Source of the DNA: Sympetrum striolatum
Lineage: Eukaryota; Arthropoda; Insecta; Odonata; Libellulidae
DNA length: 64,000 nt
Assembly: GCA_947579665.1 (NCBI GenBank)
Contig: OX388349.1
Span: 73,288,841-73,352,840 of the forward strand
Reading direction: 5' to 3'
Positions 11,945 through 22,467 of this stretch are shown piece after piece. The translations under genes and the position numbers were made by a program. The notes below the pieces were generated by a model, which ran no database searches, was not told where the DNA came from, and saw only the letters and a list, made by a program, of their open reading frames with translations. How positions within the stretch are numbered: position 1 is the first letter of the stretch; every line of letters begins with the position of its first letter.

Positions 11945-12958
11945 TACCGTAGAATGGGCTGACTTTGGCCGTTTTTTAGATTTTTTTCTAATATTTCTGT
12001 ATTCAATCACATTCTCTATGCTCAGAAAATTTAAATTACATGAAGTTATTTCTTATTCATGCAAATAGTATCTAAAAAAAATTTCTTGAGCAACGGAATT
12101 TGTTTAAAAATAAAGAATAGCGGCCTTAGGCACCCCAACCGATGGGGTGACTTCGGCCACTAAATATGTTTCCTAAATATCGCCTATAAAATTAACTATA
12201 TGACTAATATTACGACCAGTAATATATTTTAAAATCTTTAAATTATTATTATATTTAATCTTTGTTTAATAGGTACTGAGATAAGAAGTTATTGACTCAT
12301 TATAACGTTTTTCCACTTTATTTATAAATTTTCAAAGGAACAAAAAAAATTTTTACATTTTTTAATTTTTTTCCTCCAAAAACAAAAAGAATGAACAATT
12401 CTTGTAGAAAACTTCTACTCACTGTCACTCGAACCCTTTTAAATTTTTTTTCAAGCCTTAGAGTCAGTGTTTTGTTTCTACTAATGAATCTCCGAACCCA
12501 AACCATTTCTGGAATTTTTGTCAAAGCACTGAACATTTACTTTTTACTGTTCAAATACGTTTGTACTAAAATTTGGATATGACGAATACTCATAAAAAAA
12601 TTAACAGCACTTCCACTGATTTATTCTCTTTTTCACGAAAAAGCACTGTTTGGCCTCCAATTATCTTCAAATGTTTCCCATCTTGCTGAGTGTTACTGAG
12701 AGAAGTTACCAGACTGAGGTTTCGTAGACTTGTCTCGAGAATCCACGATTTTCAATTTATTTCCCAATGACAATTGTACTGTCAATGCTGCAAGGAGCAA
12801 GACGGATTGGCTGACGATATGTCAAGACAATATAAGTTCTAAAGAGCAGGAAAAAATAGCTACTTCGTGAAATTTTAATACTACGTAATTTATTGTACTA
12901 CAAATTTACAATTTGTGGAGCAGTGCACGCGTGGCCGAAGTCGCCCCTCACTACGGTA
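11945..12958. mobile_element. ~1.0-kb TIR element nested in the composite
   Basis: The left end reads TACCGTAGAATGGGCTGACT and the right end, complemented, TACCGTAGTGAGGGGCGACT; both run on into a TTCGGCCAC-like block. A degenerate inner copy of the GGGGTGACTTCGGCCAC block lies at 12144-12160. TA at each end suggests a Tc1/mariner-superfamily MITE or deletion derivative. The interior is AT-rich with no transposase frame. Confidence 0.6.
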
Positions 12959-13080
12959 ACGTTGATGTAAGTTGGAAAGTGCGACCACGTTGTGTGAGTT
13001 GGAGATCTTCATGGTCGTTACTGCGCTTGAAGACTTTTGATATATTTTAAGATATCCTTAAGGTATCCTTAATCTTAAAA

Positions 13081-13344
13081 ATGCCTTGTCATCGTTGCAT
13101 TGCACCAGATAAAGAAACACAGCAAGCGTGCTGTTTGCCAGGCAGCATTAATTCGTCCGGGTCATTCTCTTGCCATCCAGTAGCAAAGTTAACACATCTG
13201 AAAAGTATGGGGGGTTTAGTTCATCCTAATGTAAACCTTCATACTTTCATCCTCAAAGTGAAGGAACAATTTGTAAAGCACTGTGAGTCAAATGATGTGC
13301 TTGAGTGCATAATTACAGAGTTACTTGAGGTGATGAAGAGATAA
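13081..13344 (+). pseudogene. Transposase C-terminus-like ORF (87 aa), family uncertain
   Basis: Open for 87 codons. It holds HLKSMGGLVHPNVNLHTFIL and KEQFVKHCESNDVLE. This looks like the last part of P-element/THAP-type or similar transposases, in which a 'K..GGL..P...' motif precedes a final helix, but I am not certain of the family. It lies between inverted arms at 11.64-11.81 and 14.04-14.21 kb, which fits a transposon origin. The N-terminal and catalytic parts are missing. Confidence 0.4.
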
Positions 13345-13695
13345 CTGTCCCATACTTTGAGCACGGAAGTAAAATCATAGAATATATAATAAAATATTAT
13401 CTAACTATGAGGATTAGACAGCATGCAAAGTTTATAAATTTAAAGAAAAGGAAAATTGCGAAACTGTCTAAAACTTAATAATTGGTCAATAAATTTTTAT
13501 ACCACTCTATCCTATATGTTTGTATATTGTATGACCTAACTTCTTATTTCAGCCTCCCCGAGATAAAATGAAGTCCACGCCAGCCATTAAAATTTAATAC
13601 TTTTGGATTTATGTGTGTTTCAACAATATTTGACCGCTTACTCATTTCCTGGAGACTATTTCCGGGAACTTCGATTTATTTTCAGGAAATGTATA

Positions 13696-13813
13696 TACGA
13701 GGGTGGTCTGAAAAGTTTCGGACCATAGATTTTTCAGACATCTTCAGAAAATTTTCAGAAATTTTCAGAAAACATGTCGAGAAATGTCGGAAACTTTTCA
13801 GACCGCCCATGTA
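13696..13813. mobile_element. 118-bp mariner MITE
   Basis: Bounded by TA. The left end TACGAGGGTGGTCTGAAAAG and the complemented right end TACATGGGCGGTCTGAAAAG are inverted repeats of ~29 bp related to the ends of the mariner at 7383-8690. The middle is a run of TTTTCAGAAA-type units. It looks like an internal-deletion derivative of a mariner. Confidence 0.8.
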
Positions 13814-14261
13814 CATCCTGCGATTCCAGTTTTAAAAGTCCTTGTTGAAAGTAGATGTAATGTTGGTAATTTATTAAGGATCAATTATTTTCTGTGTATC
13901 CAAGCAGAACACTTCGCTGATCTACGAATAATGTTTTCACAGCGACGAAGTTACTTGTGGTGTGCCCTGAAGGCAACCTGCACTTATTCTTCGGATTTAC
14001 TAATTTGCCCATCTTATTCAATTGTTTTAAGCACTTATAAATGGATAAATCACTAACTCTGAATTCTATCTTTGGTATATACTACTCCCTCAAAGAAAAA
14101 GAGGGAAAAAGTATCATAATCGTGCTGTTTTTTTCCATTTACTACATATGAGAATATGGTTTCAAAGGGCGAGCTTCAGTGCTGCCATCTCGCGGCTGCG
14201 GACATTAAGGGCGTCAGCCGATTGTACAGTCAGCATAGGGGAGCTTCAGGGGCGTGGTCAA

Positions 14262-15226
14262 TACACAGGTTCATAATGTTCCTTCTGAACCGAAAGTTCA
14301 CAGCGGTAATCGATTACAATGAATTGAGAACCGCGATGAAGAAGGAGTTATTGCCGTGAGTTGCAAGATGGTGGCTAAGATTGCAAGAGTACGATTTTCT
14401 GGTGGAACATCGACCAGGACAAAGGATGAAGCATGTCGACGCCCTCAGCCGGAATCCAGTGGAAGATTCGAAGTGACCTGATTTTAGAGTATTCTCACTG
14501 AGGATTAACCAGGAAGATTTGCTGCTTACCATGCAACTGCAAGATCTGGTTCTGGATACCCTACGGTGCTGGAAAGGCCGACAACGACGAACGAGGAACT
14601 TCAGATACACGTTGATTACACCATGAAGGAAAGCCGATTATGCTGAAGAATGAATTGTAGAAAATTGTTGGGTTGTTCTTCAAGATGTCATTGGCAAAAT
14701 CGAGAAGCAAAGTCACGACGAAATGGGACATTTTGGAGAAGAAAAGATTCTGGAGCATCTGAAGAGATATTTTTGGTTTCCGAGCATGCGGAAGAGGGTC
14801 AGGTAGTACATAGCTGCGTGTATTGAGTGCACCTACAGAAATAAATCTGGAGGTAAAAGAGAAGGCGTTTTGCATACGGTGGAAAGTGTGCCCACTCCTT
14901 TTCATGCTTTTCACATTGATAACGTAAGCCCATTTCCTAAGAGTTAAAAGGGAAATGAGTATATATTGGCACACCAAGACAACTTTACGAAATTTATTAC
15001 GCTGAAGGCAAAGACCAAGCCGGTTTGTGAGGCTTCAAGTGAAATATTAAGTATTTCCGGCAGTCCGCAACGTTTGATCTCGGATAGAGGTACGGCTTTC
15101 ACCCCAAAAGAGTTCGAGGAACTTTGTGAAAATCATCAAATTAAGCATATCAAGATTGCTACCGCCACACCAAGAGCAAATGGGCAAGTAGAGAGGTCCT
15201 ACGCTTTAATTGGAAATGTGATTTAG
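14262..15226 (+). pseudogene. Gypsy RNase H end and integrase pseudogene
   Basis: After RNase H the frame passes to an integrase. The zinc domain HDEMGHFGEEKILEHLKRYF ends in a CIEC pair (HHCC type). The catalytic core has FHIDNVSPFP (first D), LISDRGTAF (second D) and NGQVERS (E), giving a D,D-35-E layout. In-frame TAG and TAA stops at about 14801 and 14946 and another TAG after the core inactivate it. Confidence 0.85.
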
Positions 15227-15299
15227 ACTCTGTACACACAAGATGGAAGTAGTTGGGATGAATTCCTAAAAATATTCAGTTCTCAATGGATTCGATGAT

Positions 15300-15895
15300 A
15301 AATAAAGCGAAAGGTAAGAGTGCTCATGAACTCTTATTCGCCTATAAGCTTCATTGAAAAACTGCGTTACTCTGGCCTTAGAGGATTATTTAAAAAAGAA
15401 AAGGTTGCAGATATGCTTGAGGAAGGTAGAAAAATAGCTCTTTCCAGAATAGATAAGGCACAAACGGAACAAAAGGAGAAATATGATGCCAAACTTAAAC
15501 TACCAAGGCATCAGAGGAGAGATTTTGTGCTAATGGAAAGGGAAGTACAGGCTACTGGAGTGTCGCGTAAGCTAGCACCAAAATATAAGGGTTCCTATGT
15601 AGTGTCTAAGGTTTGTCTAGGGGCAGATACGTGCTACAGGACCTTCCCGGAGCTAGACGGACTCAAAGATGATTCAATTCCGTGTTTAGTGTAGACCGAA
15701 TGAAACAATGCTGTAAGGCTCCAGAATACGGGGAAGCGGATGCTGCAAACCAATAGGACACTGAAGCTGAAGAAGTAGATGACCTCGGGGAAGCGGACAC
15801 AGCGAACCCGGAGGACATCGATCTGGTAGAAGACAAGGACGGAGTTGGCCAAGGCGTGACTTTGAGAGTAGCAAAGGGAAGATGGTCATGATGCT
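15300..15895 (+). pseudogene. Gypsy integrase C-terminal domain and tail
   Basis: It holds a helical KIALSRIDKAQTEQKEKYDA block, then DFVLMEREVQATGVSRKL and APKYKGSYVVSKV, the GPY-like module of gypsy integrases. A frameshift near 15680 leads to VFSVDRMKQC, the usual close of that module. An acidic tail with EADTANPEDIDLVED follows and a stop comes near 15890. Confidence 0.8.
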
Positions 15896-15959
15896 TCCCA
15901 GAAACGGAGTTCCCAGAAAACGCGCTCTTCTATATCTATAAAACTGTCATTAAATGCGC

Positions 15960-16650
15960 GTGAGTTCGACGCCAGGTGGGTGCATAATTCTCATATTTAA
16001 ATACATTGCGGCGATATTTAAGAATTTTCTTGAATACCTTTCCCGTTAATATGCAAACGTTACATCCTGCATGTGAATAAAGTCATAAATACATTTCATA
16101 TAAGAATTTTATGGTATCCCTAATGATTCTTGTTTCGATGCCGCAGCACCATTTACGTCCCTCTGTGCTTTTCAAAGGGGTTAACGGAATCTTATTTTAC
16201 GAATTTCCTTGTATGATATCCACTTCAAACATTATAAATAAACATAAATAATTTGAGTACAACCAAGTCGTTATATGCATTAACATCTTCCAAAAAGTCC
16301 TAGGTTCAACACCAGGTGGCTCTAGGATTTGAAATGTATGACGGGAATTCCAAATGTTGTATGATTGATAGAGAAGGTGGAAATTATATGAACAAGCATA
16401 TGAACAGAAATAATAAAATTTTCATAACCACCGTTTATCTTTTATCTTATGATCATTGGTTCGACGCCAGGGCACCATTTGCATTATAAGGTTCATTGAA
16501 ACGGCAATACGGAATTTCGTTTGAAGATATTCCCGACAATCTACTTAGAATTTTAGAAACGGTCAGATTATCTCAAAGCAGATAGTTTAATGCAATCTTA
16601 CCTTAAAACAGTCCTGGGTTCGACACCAGGGCACTTGGGCACAGAACAGA
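15960..16650 (+). repeat. ~165-bp tandem monomer array with B-box-like cores, locus 1
   Basis: Five diverged units start at about 15965, 16132, 16301, 16449 and 16619 (steps ~147-171 bp). Each opens with a GTTCGACGCCAGG-like core that resembles a Pol III B box (GGTTCGANNCC). Between cores the units share blocks such as ATTGCGGCGAT.TTTAAGAA and TTTTAGAAACGGTCAGATTA. The same family occurs on the minus strand at 31380-31960 and 59310-60300. No A box or cloverleaf is visible, so these are not tRNA genes. Confidence 0.7.
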
Positions 16651-17055
16651 TTTTTACATAGATAACTTTTGGGTTCCTATAAAAGTACAGTACTGTATAT
16701 AGGTATTAGAGGTTTCAAATCTCCAAAAGCCGTCTTTGTCGGCGTTCCTCCTCTTTTTTCTCGGTAGTCAAAGGAAACAAGAAAGGATTGCCTCAGTTTT
16801 ATTGCAACCAAAGTACTTATCAATGTCCATGCCATCGTCCTCAGGGGTCACAAAGCAAAACTAGGTGTAGGGTATATGTTGTGTGGAGGGTGAAGTGGGA
16901 GGGGAATTTACTGTGACGTATGCAAGGGTCTGAAAAGGAACTCGGATATCCCAAAGTGATGTCGATGGTCATCTGGTATTTTCCATTTGCCTCTCGGGGG
17001 AGGACCCAAAAAGGAATAAAGGGAAGAGTGGGGGTTGGAGCTCATGTCGCTGTTC

Positions 17056-17316
17056 ATGATTTTTCTTTGTTTTGATATATGATGATGCTTTCATAGACAT
17101 TTACCTTTGAGGATTTTTGTACGGATTTTTTCAGTTTTAAATTTTCCAATGCGATCCTGTGATTGTGTTGCTGTATATGATGTGCCGCACTGAATTTGTC
17201 TAATCGGTTATGATTGAACTGCGAAATGTGTTCTTGAAAAAGTTTCTCTAATTTTCGTTTTGTCTGTCCGATATATATAATTTTACAATCTTGGCATGCA
17301 ATTTCATATATGCCTG
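17056..17316 (-). pseudogene. GIY-YIG endonuclease domain of the Penelope-like element
   Basis: An open stretch of ~86 codons begins GIYEIACQDCKIIYIGQTKR (the GIY...YIG core with the zinc-linker CxxC typical of Penelope) and continues KLEKLFQEH and NHRIALENLKL. It ends at a TGA soon after YQNKEKS. The core motif is intact; it lies out of frame with the RT relic. Confidence 0.85.
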
Positions 17317-17599
17317 ATTTTTGTGTTGATTGGGTGATGTCTTTGGGGTTGTGGAGGAGATTCGAGAGTTTGTTGTTATTAAAAAAGACCGGAGTTAAGT
17401 CGAAATTGGAAGAAATTAGGTTTTAACTTGTTGGTAGTACCTGGGGCGAAAGGAAATTTTATGAAGTTGTGATTTTTATCTTGAGTTGAGGCTTGCTTGT
17501 TGTTGCATGTTGAGTTTATGTTTTCTAAGTATGTTATTCAAATTGAGGTGTCGTATCTAATCTGTTTTGCGGCTTTTTTATGTGAGTGAGTTAGTTCTT

Positions 17600-18440
17600 T
17601 GTTGAAGTCTTTTTTCGATAGAGGACCCTTCAGAAGTCTATTAATCATGGAGTGGAATGGGGCTTGTTTCTGAGAAATACGATGGTTAGAGTCTTGAGAA
17701 ATATACATGTACGTGTGAGTGGGCTGTCTGTATATGTCGAATGTGAGTTTATTTGGTGTTCTGTTTATTTTTGAATCTATAACGGGAGAGTGCCGTTGAC
17801 TTCTTCTTCGCAGGTGAATTTTATGGTCTCATATTGTTCATTTAATTTCTGCAAGAAATCTGCTGTGTTACTTTTTGAAGTGTCGAAAACCGCAAGTATA
17901 TTGTCCAAATATCTTAACCGAATTCTTGGAAAGTATTCGAAGGTGTCTTTGCATTGTTTTTCGAAGAAAGTTATGAATAAGATTGAGAAGAAAGGTGAAA
18001 GGCAATTTCCCATTGCTGTGCCATTGATTTGTTTGTCGAAGTTACCTTCAATTTGGAATAAATTCTTGTTCATGCAAGTTCTAGTCAGAAGATTGTATTC
18101 TTTGATGATTTCCGGGGAAACGTTGTGCTCTGATAACCATTGCTCGAGGAACTGATAAGTGATGTCTAAAGGAATACTTAGGAAAAGAGACTTAACATCA
18201 AAGGAAATAAGTGTTTAGTTTTTATGTAAGAGGACATTATTAAGGAGGTCAACTAGATGATTTGTGTTTAGAACGTTGGATTCTTGATTGAGTGGCGATT
18301 GTTTGAATTGTTGATTCAGCCATTGTGATAAATTGTAAGTGGGGGAGTTAAAAGAAGATATGATAGGCCTGAGTGTCTTCCTTGTGTATCTTTTGGAGGC
18401 AATGCATCTTTGGAACTGTTGTGTTAGATCTATGTCCGCA
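17600..18440 (-). pseudogene. Penelope-like reverse transcriptase pseudogene
   Basis: Blocks on the minus strand: PKMHCLQKIHKEDT (N-terminal RT motif), FDVKSLFLSIPLD (motif A with Asp), NGTAMGNCLSPFF (motif B), RYLDNILAVF (motif C) and then SKINRTPNKLTFDIYRQPTH. Motif C reads YLDN where active enzymes have Y-x-DD, so a catalytic aspartate is lost. A TAA stop interrupts the stretch just before motif A (18218-18220), and the frame shifts between motifs. Confidence 0.85.
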
Positions 18441-18939
18441 ATTAGCTCCTAAAAGAGTTGGCCATCCTTGTAAAAGCAGATTATCCGAACAGACGCAACT
18501 CAGCATTGTGTGAAAATCCTTTGCTAATTTATCGTCGGTCATGCATTGCGAACCAACCCAAATGAAACGTAACATATGCAATCTCTGATGAATGATCAAA
18601 GTGTCGCATTTATTCCTAATTATGCACTCCGATAGTTTTATAAACGGGCTTTGATCATCGGCTGTTCCGAAATGGGAGGCCTAAACAGTTCATTATGACT
18701 GTAACCACCAAAGAGAGCAAATAGGTCTGTATGCCCGCTCTCGAGCGCTTAGATTGGGAGGACTGATAATCCTGTTTTCAATTGGTGTTCGGAATATTAA
18801 ACGATGGAGACGTATTATGTACCGCGCTCGAGAGATATGAATTAGGACAAATAAAATTTGCGAGGTAAAACTTGAAAGATAATGATATACTGCTGAATAT
18901 AGAATAAAAATATGTTCAATTGCGTTAAAATGGAAATCT

Positions 18940-19370
18940 TAATATATAAAATATAGTCTGGGTATTTCTGCGTGTATGTTCGCTAAAAGCTCGAGAACCG
19001 AGAATCGTAAAACTTTGTAATGTTGCACATAACAATAGTCGACGCCTCAGAGAGAATAGACTACTTTTTATTTTCTTAATCGTCCCCAGTTCGATTCCAG
19101 AAGTGTCATAACGTTTGCATGAGAAATGCGCATAAAGTTAAATTTAGTTCGTTGCAGACTCCATTTATTTCCCAAAATTATATTAGAAATAATTTTCCTA
19201 CAAAGTTGAATGAAGCACTAAAAGAAGAGTAATAGAATAAAGATTTTATTTTGGTCATGAAATATATCGTTTACGATTCGAAATTGCGAGAATTGATGTA
19301 AAACTAGTGAATTCCTCTGTCAAATATGACGGGATTAAAATTGAATATAGCTGCAAAAATATAAATAATC
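18940..19370 (+). repeat. Helitron/Helentron-like repeat with a single B-box monomer
   Basis: It opens with a TATATAAAATA...TGCGTGTATGTTCGCT...AGCTCGAGAA run of the type seen at 5' ends of insect Helitron-like elements. It includes one GTTCGATTCCAGAAG core at 19087 and shares a ~100-bp block (AGCACTAAAAGAAG...TTTACGA) with 33850-34260. The assignment to Helitrons is inference; no Rep/helicase is visible. Confidence 0.45.
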
Positions 19371-19379
19371 CTTATACTT

Positions 19380-19695
19380 CCTGGGGGAAGAGATATGACG
19401 CAGCCGGTCTAAATTATTAAAGCCGCCGAAAACATTGTTACGTGAGTGTAGGGGAAGGGGTATCGCCACCTTATGAAGCATTGTTGTGGGCGTACTGTTG
19501 TCGCTTTGAGCTCAAATTAAAGCTAAATAAATATATTCTTTACTTAAAAATATAATATTTTTCCTCTTGGTATGAGTAATTTTCACGATATTTGCCCAAA
19601 CACACAACGATAACGAAAACTTTTTCACTTTTTGGAAAATAATTTCGGTGAGGTGTTTCTCGGAGAGTTCTGGAAGTACGGAGCTGATTTCGAGC
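19380..19695 (+). repeat. Repeat shared in inverted orientation with 34665-34970
   Basis: About 300 bp match the reverse complement of 34665-34970. Shared blocks: CCGGTCT, GTAGGGGAAGGGGTA, TAAATAAATAT, CCTCTTGGT.TGAGTA, CACGATATTTGCC and GAGGTGTTTCT. No coding potential. Confidence 0.6.
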
Positions 19696-19699
19696 TTAG

Positions 19700-20600
19700 A
19701 TTGTAGGAATTCTTTTTTAAAATATGCTAGAACAACATTTTATGTAGAACGCAGTTCTAGTACAGTGCAGCTAGAATTCATACACTAATTTATCTTTAGG
19801 AAGTGGTGTCATGCTTCGTATGCGAACTGTAGCATGAAAATGAGCACCTGGTCCTTTTCACCCGACTGAGTATTCTAATTTTCTTAGAATTTTGGCATCA
19901 CCGAATGCAATGCAACAAAAAAATAACAAACGGTAGTAGCTATGGTATTCTTTCCTTTATTTGGTGAAGGAAAGAATGAAATCCGAGGAATTACTACATT
20001 CCCACCATCAGTTGAATGAATACAAAGTTTTATAAAAGTTAAAATTTTCACCTCTCTATCGTAAAAAGCCTACGCACGACGTTGTATAAAAGTAATAAAT
20101 GGATTTAAATTATCTCATGTCTCGCAGAAGGAAAAGATTACCGAGAAGCAATGTATGTAACGCGGTCAATCTCAGCACTACCCTTTCGGATTTAGGCCTA
20201 CATTTTTAAAACCGTTCCTATTCACCCGCTGGTCCGATTCATCCCCCTCTACCTACTTTAGAAGATATTGAACAAAAATTACGAAAATCACACATGTTTC
20301 AATGGTTTATGGGGGATTTTTCAGCCCGCACAGGTCTTCCGAAGCTACAAAATCCGTCACATACTACTGGTCCTAACAACATATAAAATCAGCCATACCT
20401 TTAGTAAGATCGAGCCCTTATATGCGTCTAACTTGAATGGACTATAATGATTCAATAGCCATAAAATGTCGGCTCTTCTTCTCTATACATTTCATATAAG
20501 GCTATCTTTTCCGTATATTCGTAAAAGAGTTCAAAAATCACATTTGTCGTTAGGGAGTTGTTTACGCACAAAAGATTACTCCAAGTTTTCGTCATTTTTG
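19700..20600. other. No recognised feature
   Basis: AT-rich intronic sequence; a few short blocks feel repetitive but I cannot place them. Confidence 0.3.
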
Positions 20601-21121
20601 TCTAAATATATATAAAGCTGCAATCCTGACTCATTGATACAAACTGTTTGGCTATTTCCAATCTAGCTAGAAGGCTGAAATTTTCAGGAGTGGTTTATAA
20701 TTCACACTCAACCCGGGAAATAATCGAAAATTCCCAGATTTTGACCTACAATTGAGCCCAGAGACGATTATATTTTTCAATGTATTTAAACGGGAATAAC
20801 GAAAAATGGCCGTACAGGGCAAATTTCTTTCGTTAATTAAAATGTGAGAAAGTAATCGTAAAGCAGTTGGACTTGGTCTATACGACGTCTAAAAGATCAA
20901 AGTTTACTTTTCTTGCGACCGATTTTAACATTCTGGCACGAAATTTTCAAAATTTTAATTTGAACGCTAATTTATTACGTTTTTTTCTCCTCCTTTCGAA
21001 AATTAAATCTATGTCAACGACCATTGTTAGAATCGAAAACAAAGTTGTTTACAATACTGAATTCATACGCCATGATGAAGGTTTGATGCATTTTGAATAT
21101 TTTTTAATGTTTCTTTCGATA

Positions 21122-22467
21122 TAAGGTCATTTAGGGATATCTCGACACTTGGGAGATCTCGACACTTTTTAAATATTTTCACATTAGCGACACTGGTCTT
21201 GAGTGGGATTTACTGGAACTTTTAGTAGTGAAAGCTAGATGACATAGGGTCACACGGAAAACACTGTAGAGAACACTTTCCATAAATTGAAGCAGTCACA
21301 ATGCTCAGAATCCAAATAGGTAAGTCTTAAATACCCTGAAAAGTGCATGCTATAATAATCCATTTCTATTCCGGCGTTACTTTGAGGAAAACACGGTAAT
21401 TTAGATGGATTTCGATATGCTGTGTAGTGACCAGGTGCTCTTTAGCTATCCCTCGCAAAATGTCAGTCTGGAAATCAGCCACCCTTACAATTACTGCGAC
21501 CTGCAGCTTGACCCTGCAACTCGGGGTGATTGCGACACTCTCTAAAGGGGAGAAGTCGACATGTCGAGTTTTTTTGTGTTTTGTTTTGAAAAACCGTTGT
21601 CACTTCGCCAGCATACGTAGAAAAACTACGAGACTGTGCAAAGAAATCCACAGGGACAAGAAGATCTGTGAAAGTAAAGGATAAGACCGGCCATCACTCA
21701 AATCGTCGTGTAACCACAGATAGTCCAAGCTCCTCAAACAGTTTAAGGTAAAGGGAAAATTATTGTGTTGAATGTCGAGGCTATTTTTATGAAAATAAAT
21801 GTGGTGAACGTTGGGTTAAATGTCTTGGTGCCTGTGGTAAATGGTTTCATGTGAACTGTGTGGAGAATGGACAAGATAAAAAATTCATCTGCGAAAATTG
21901 CCAGTAATTTGTATGCAAAATAATCTACCTATATTAGTATACTGATACTTTTGTAACTTTCCTAAGTATATCTGTATTATTTCTAGATAAAATTGACACT
22001 TTGTGTTTCATTTTAGCAACGAGTTTGACCTTTTAGTAATATGTGTGGCCAGCAATGGTTGCATTTGCTAGGCTCGAAAAAATTTTGAAAAAGTTAAACA
22101 ATATAAGTAATGTATTACAAGATATCTCTAGTTCCAGGGTAACACTGACATTGTATGTTCAGTATTTTGCAAGTAACATATAATTTAGCTTAAATTTTAA
22201 TTTATATACTATGTTTGAAGATGAATGTTAAATTTTATACTACCTGTCGAGATCTCCCTAATTTCAGGGAGAAACCGACATTTTGTATTTCTTTGTTTTG
22301 GCGTTAATTTTGATAAATTTGTTTCACTAAAAATGTTTATTCTAGTATCACATGAAAATAAAACAAAAAATCTTATAATACACAAAAATTTGTTTATATT
22401 AATTAGTTTTTCTATCAGAAAATTAGTTTTTTCTCTTAGGGTGTCGGGATGTCCCTAAATGACCCTA
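21122..22467 (+). mobile_element. Pogo/Tigger-like deletion derivative
   Basis: 1346 bp with TIRs: left TAAGGTCATTTAGGGATATC and complemented right TAGGGTCATTTAGGGACATC, each followed by TCGACAC or CCGACAC. TA lies at both ends. Sub-terminal copies of the TCGACA/CTCCCTAA motif are frequent (for example 21143, 22247). The only coding remnant is a C-terminal PHD-like finger at 21761-21907. Terminal motif, TA target and PHD tail suit the pogo/Tigger branch of the Tc1-mariner superfamily. Confidence 0.7.
21761..21907 (+). pseudogene. PHD-like zinc finger, C-terminus of a pogo-type transposase
   Basis: Reads YCVECRGYFYENKCGERW, then VKCLGACGKWFHVNC, then FICENCQ and a TAA stop. The C-x2-C ... C-x3-C ... 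H-x2-C ... C-x2-C spacing is a PHD/RING-like zinc finger. Such fingers close many arthropod pogo/Tigger transposases. The DDE catalytic part is absent. Confidence 0.6.

Larger units (their letters stand above)
11594..14256. mobile_element. Composite insertion inside the gypsy RNase H
   Basis: Flanked by GTCAATA at 11587-11593 and 14257-14263, a likely target duplication. Inverted arms of ~170 bp run at 11643-11812 and 14039-14211; the best-conserved part covers CCGCAGCCGCGAGATGGCAG and its complement. Outside these arms the two ends differ, so either the true ends are degraded or more than one event happened. Inside are a TIR element (11945-12958), a transposase-like ORF (13081-13344) and a mariner MITE (13696-13813). 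A 7-8 bp duplication plus an ORF would fit a P- or hAT-like element; this is not settled. Confidence 0.6.
11490..15895 (+). mobile_element. Ty3/gypsy pol relic, split by a 2.66-kb insertion
   Basis: The left piece (to about 11597) gives VVYFSRQTTETKKAYHRYEL and EALALVKSI, the gypsy RNase H start. The right piece resumes near 14260 with RFIMFLLNRKFTAV and a DYNELRTAMKK block, then VARWWLRLQEYDF and HVDALSRNP, the RNase H/connection end. The two halves adjoin in the family, so the intervening DNA is a later insertion. Integrase and its C-terminal tail follow. Stops occur at several places, for example TGA before VARWW and TAG in the zinc domain. I see no clear LTR; the 3' side passes into a tandem array near 15960. 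Confidence 0.85.
16715..18440 (-). mobile_element. Penelope-like element (RT plus GIY-YIG), 5'-truncated
   Basis: On the minus strand an RT relic is followed by a GIY-YIG endonuclease relic and a 3' region ending near 16715 in GGCTTTTGGAGATTT. That end recurs alone at 45771-45933, 48001-48130 and 56530-56670. The RT then GIY-YIG order is the hallmark of Penelope-like elements. Several frameshifts are present. Confidence 0.85.

Noticed and set aside
14561..14977. 138-codon minus-strand ORF
   Set aside because: Antisense shadow of the gypsy integrase zinc-binding region, which reads as protein on the plus strand.
15960..16650. CRISPR array
   Set aside because: Repeat units are long and diverged, spacers are not uniform short unique sequences, and the DNA is clearly animal.
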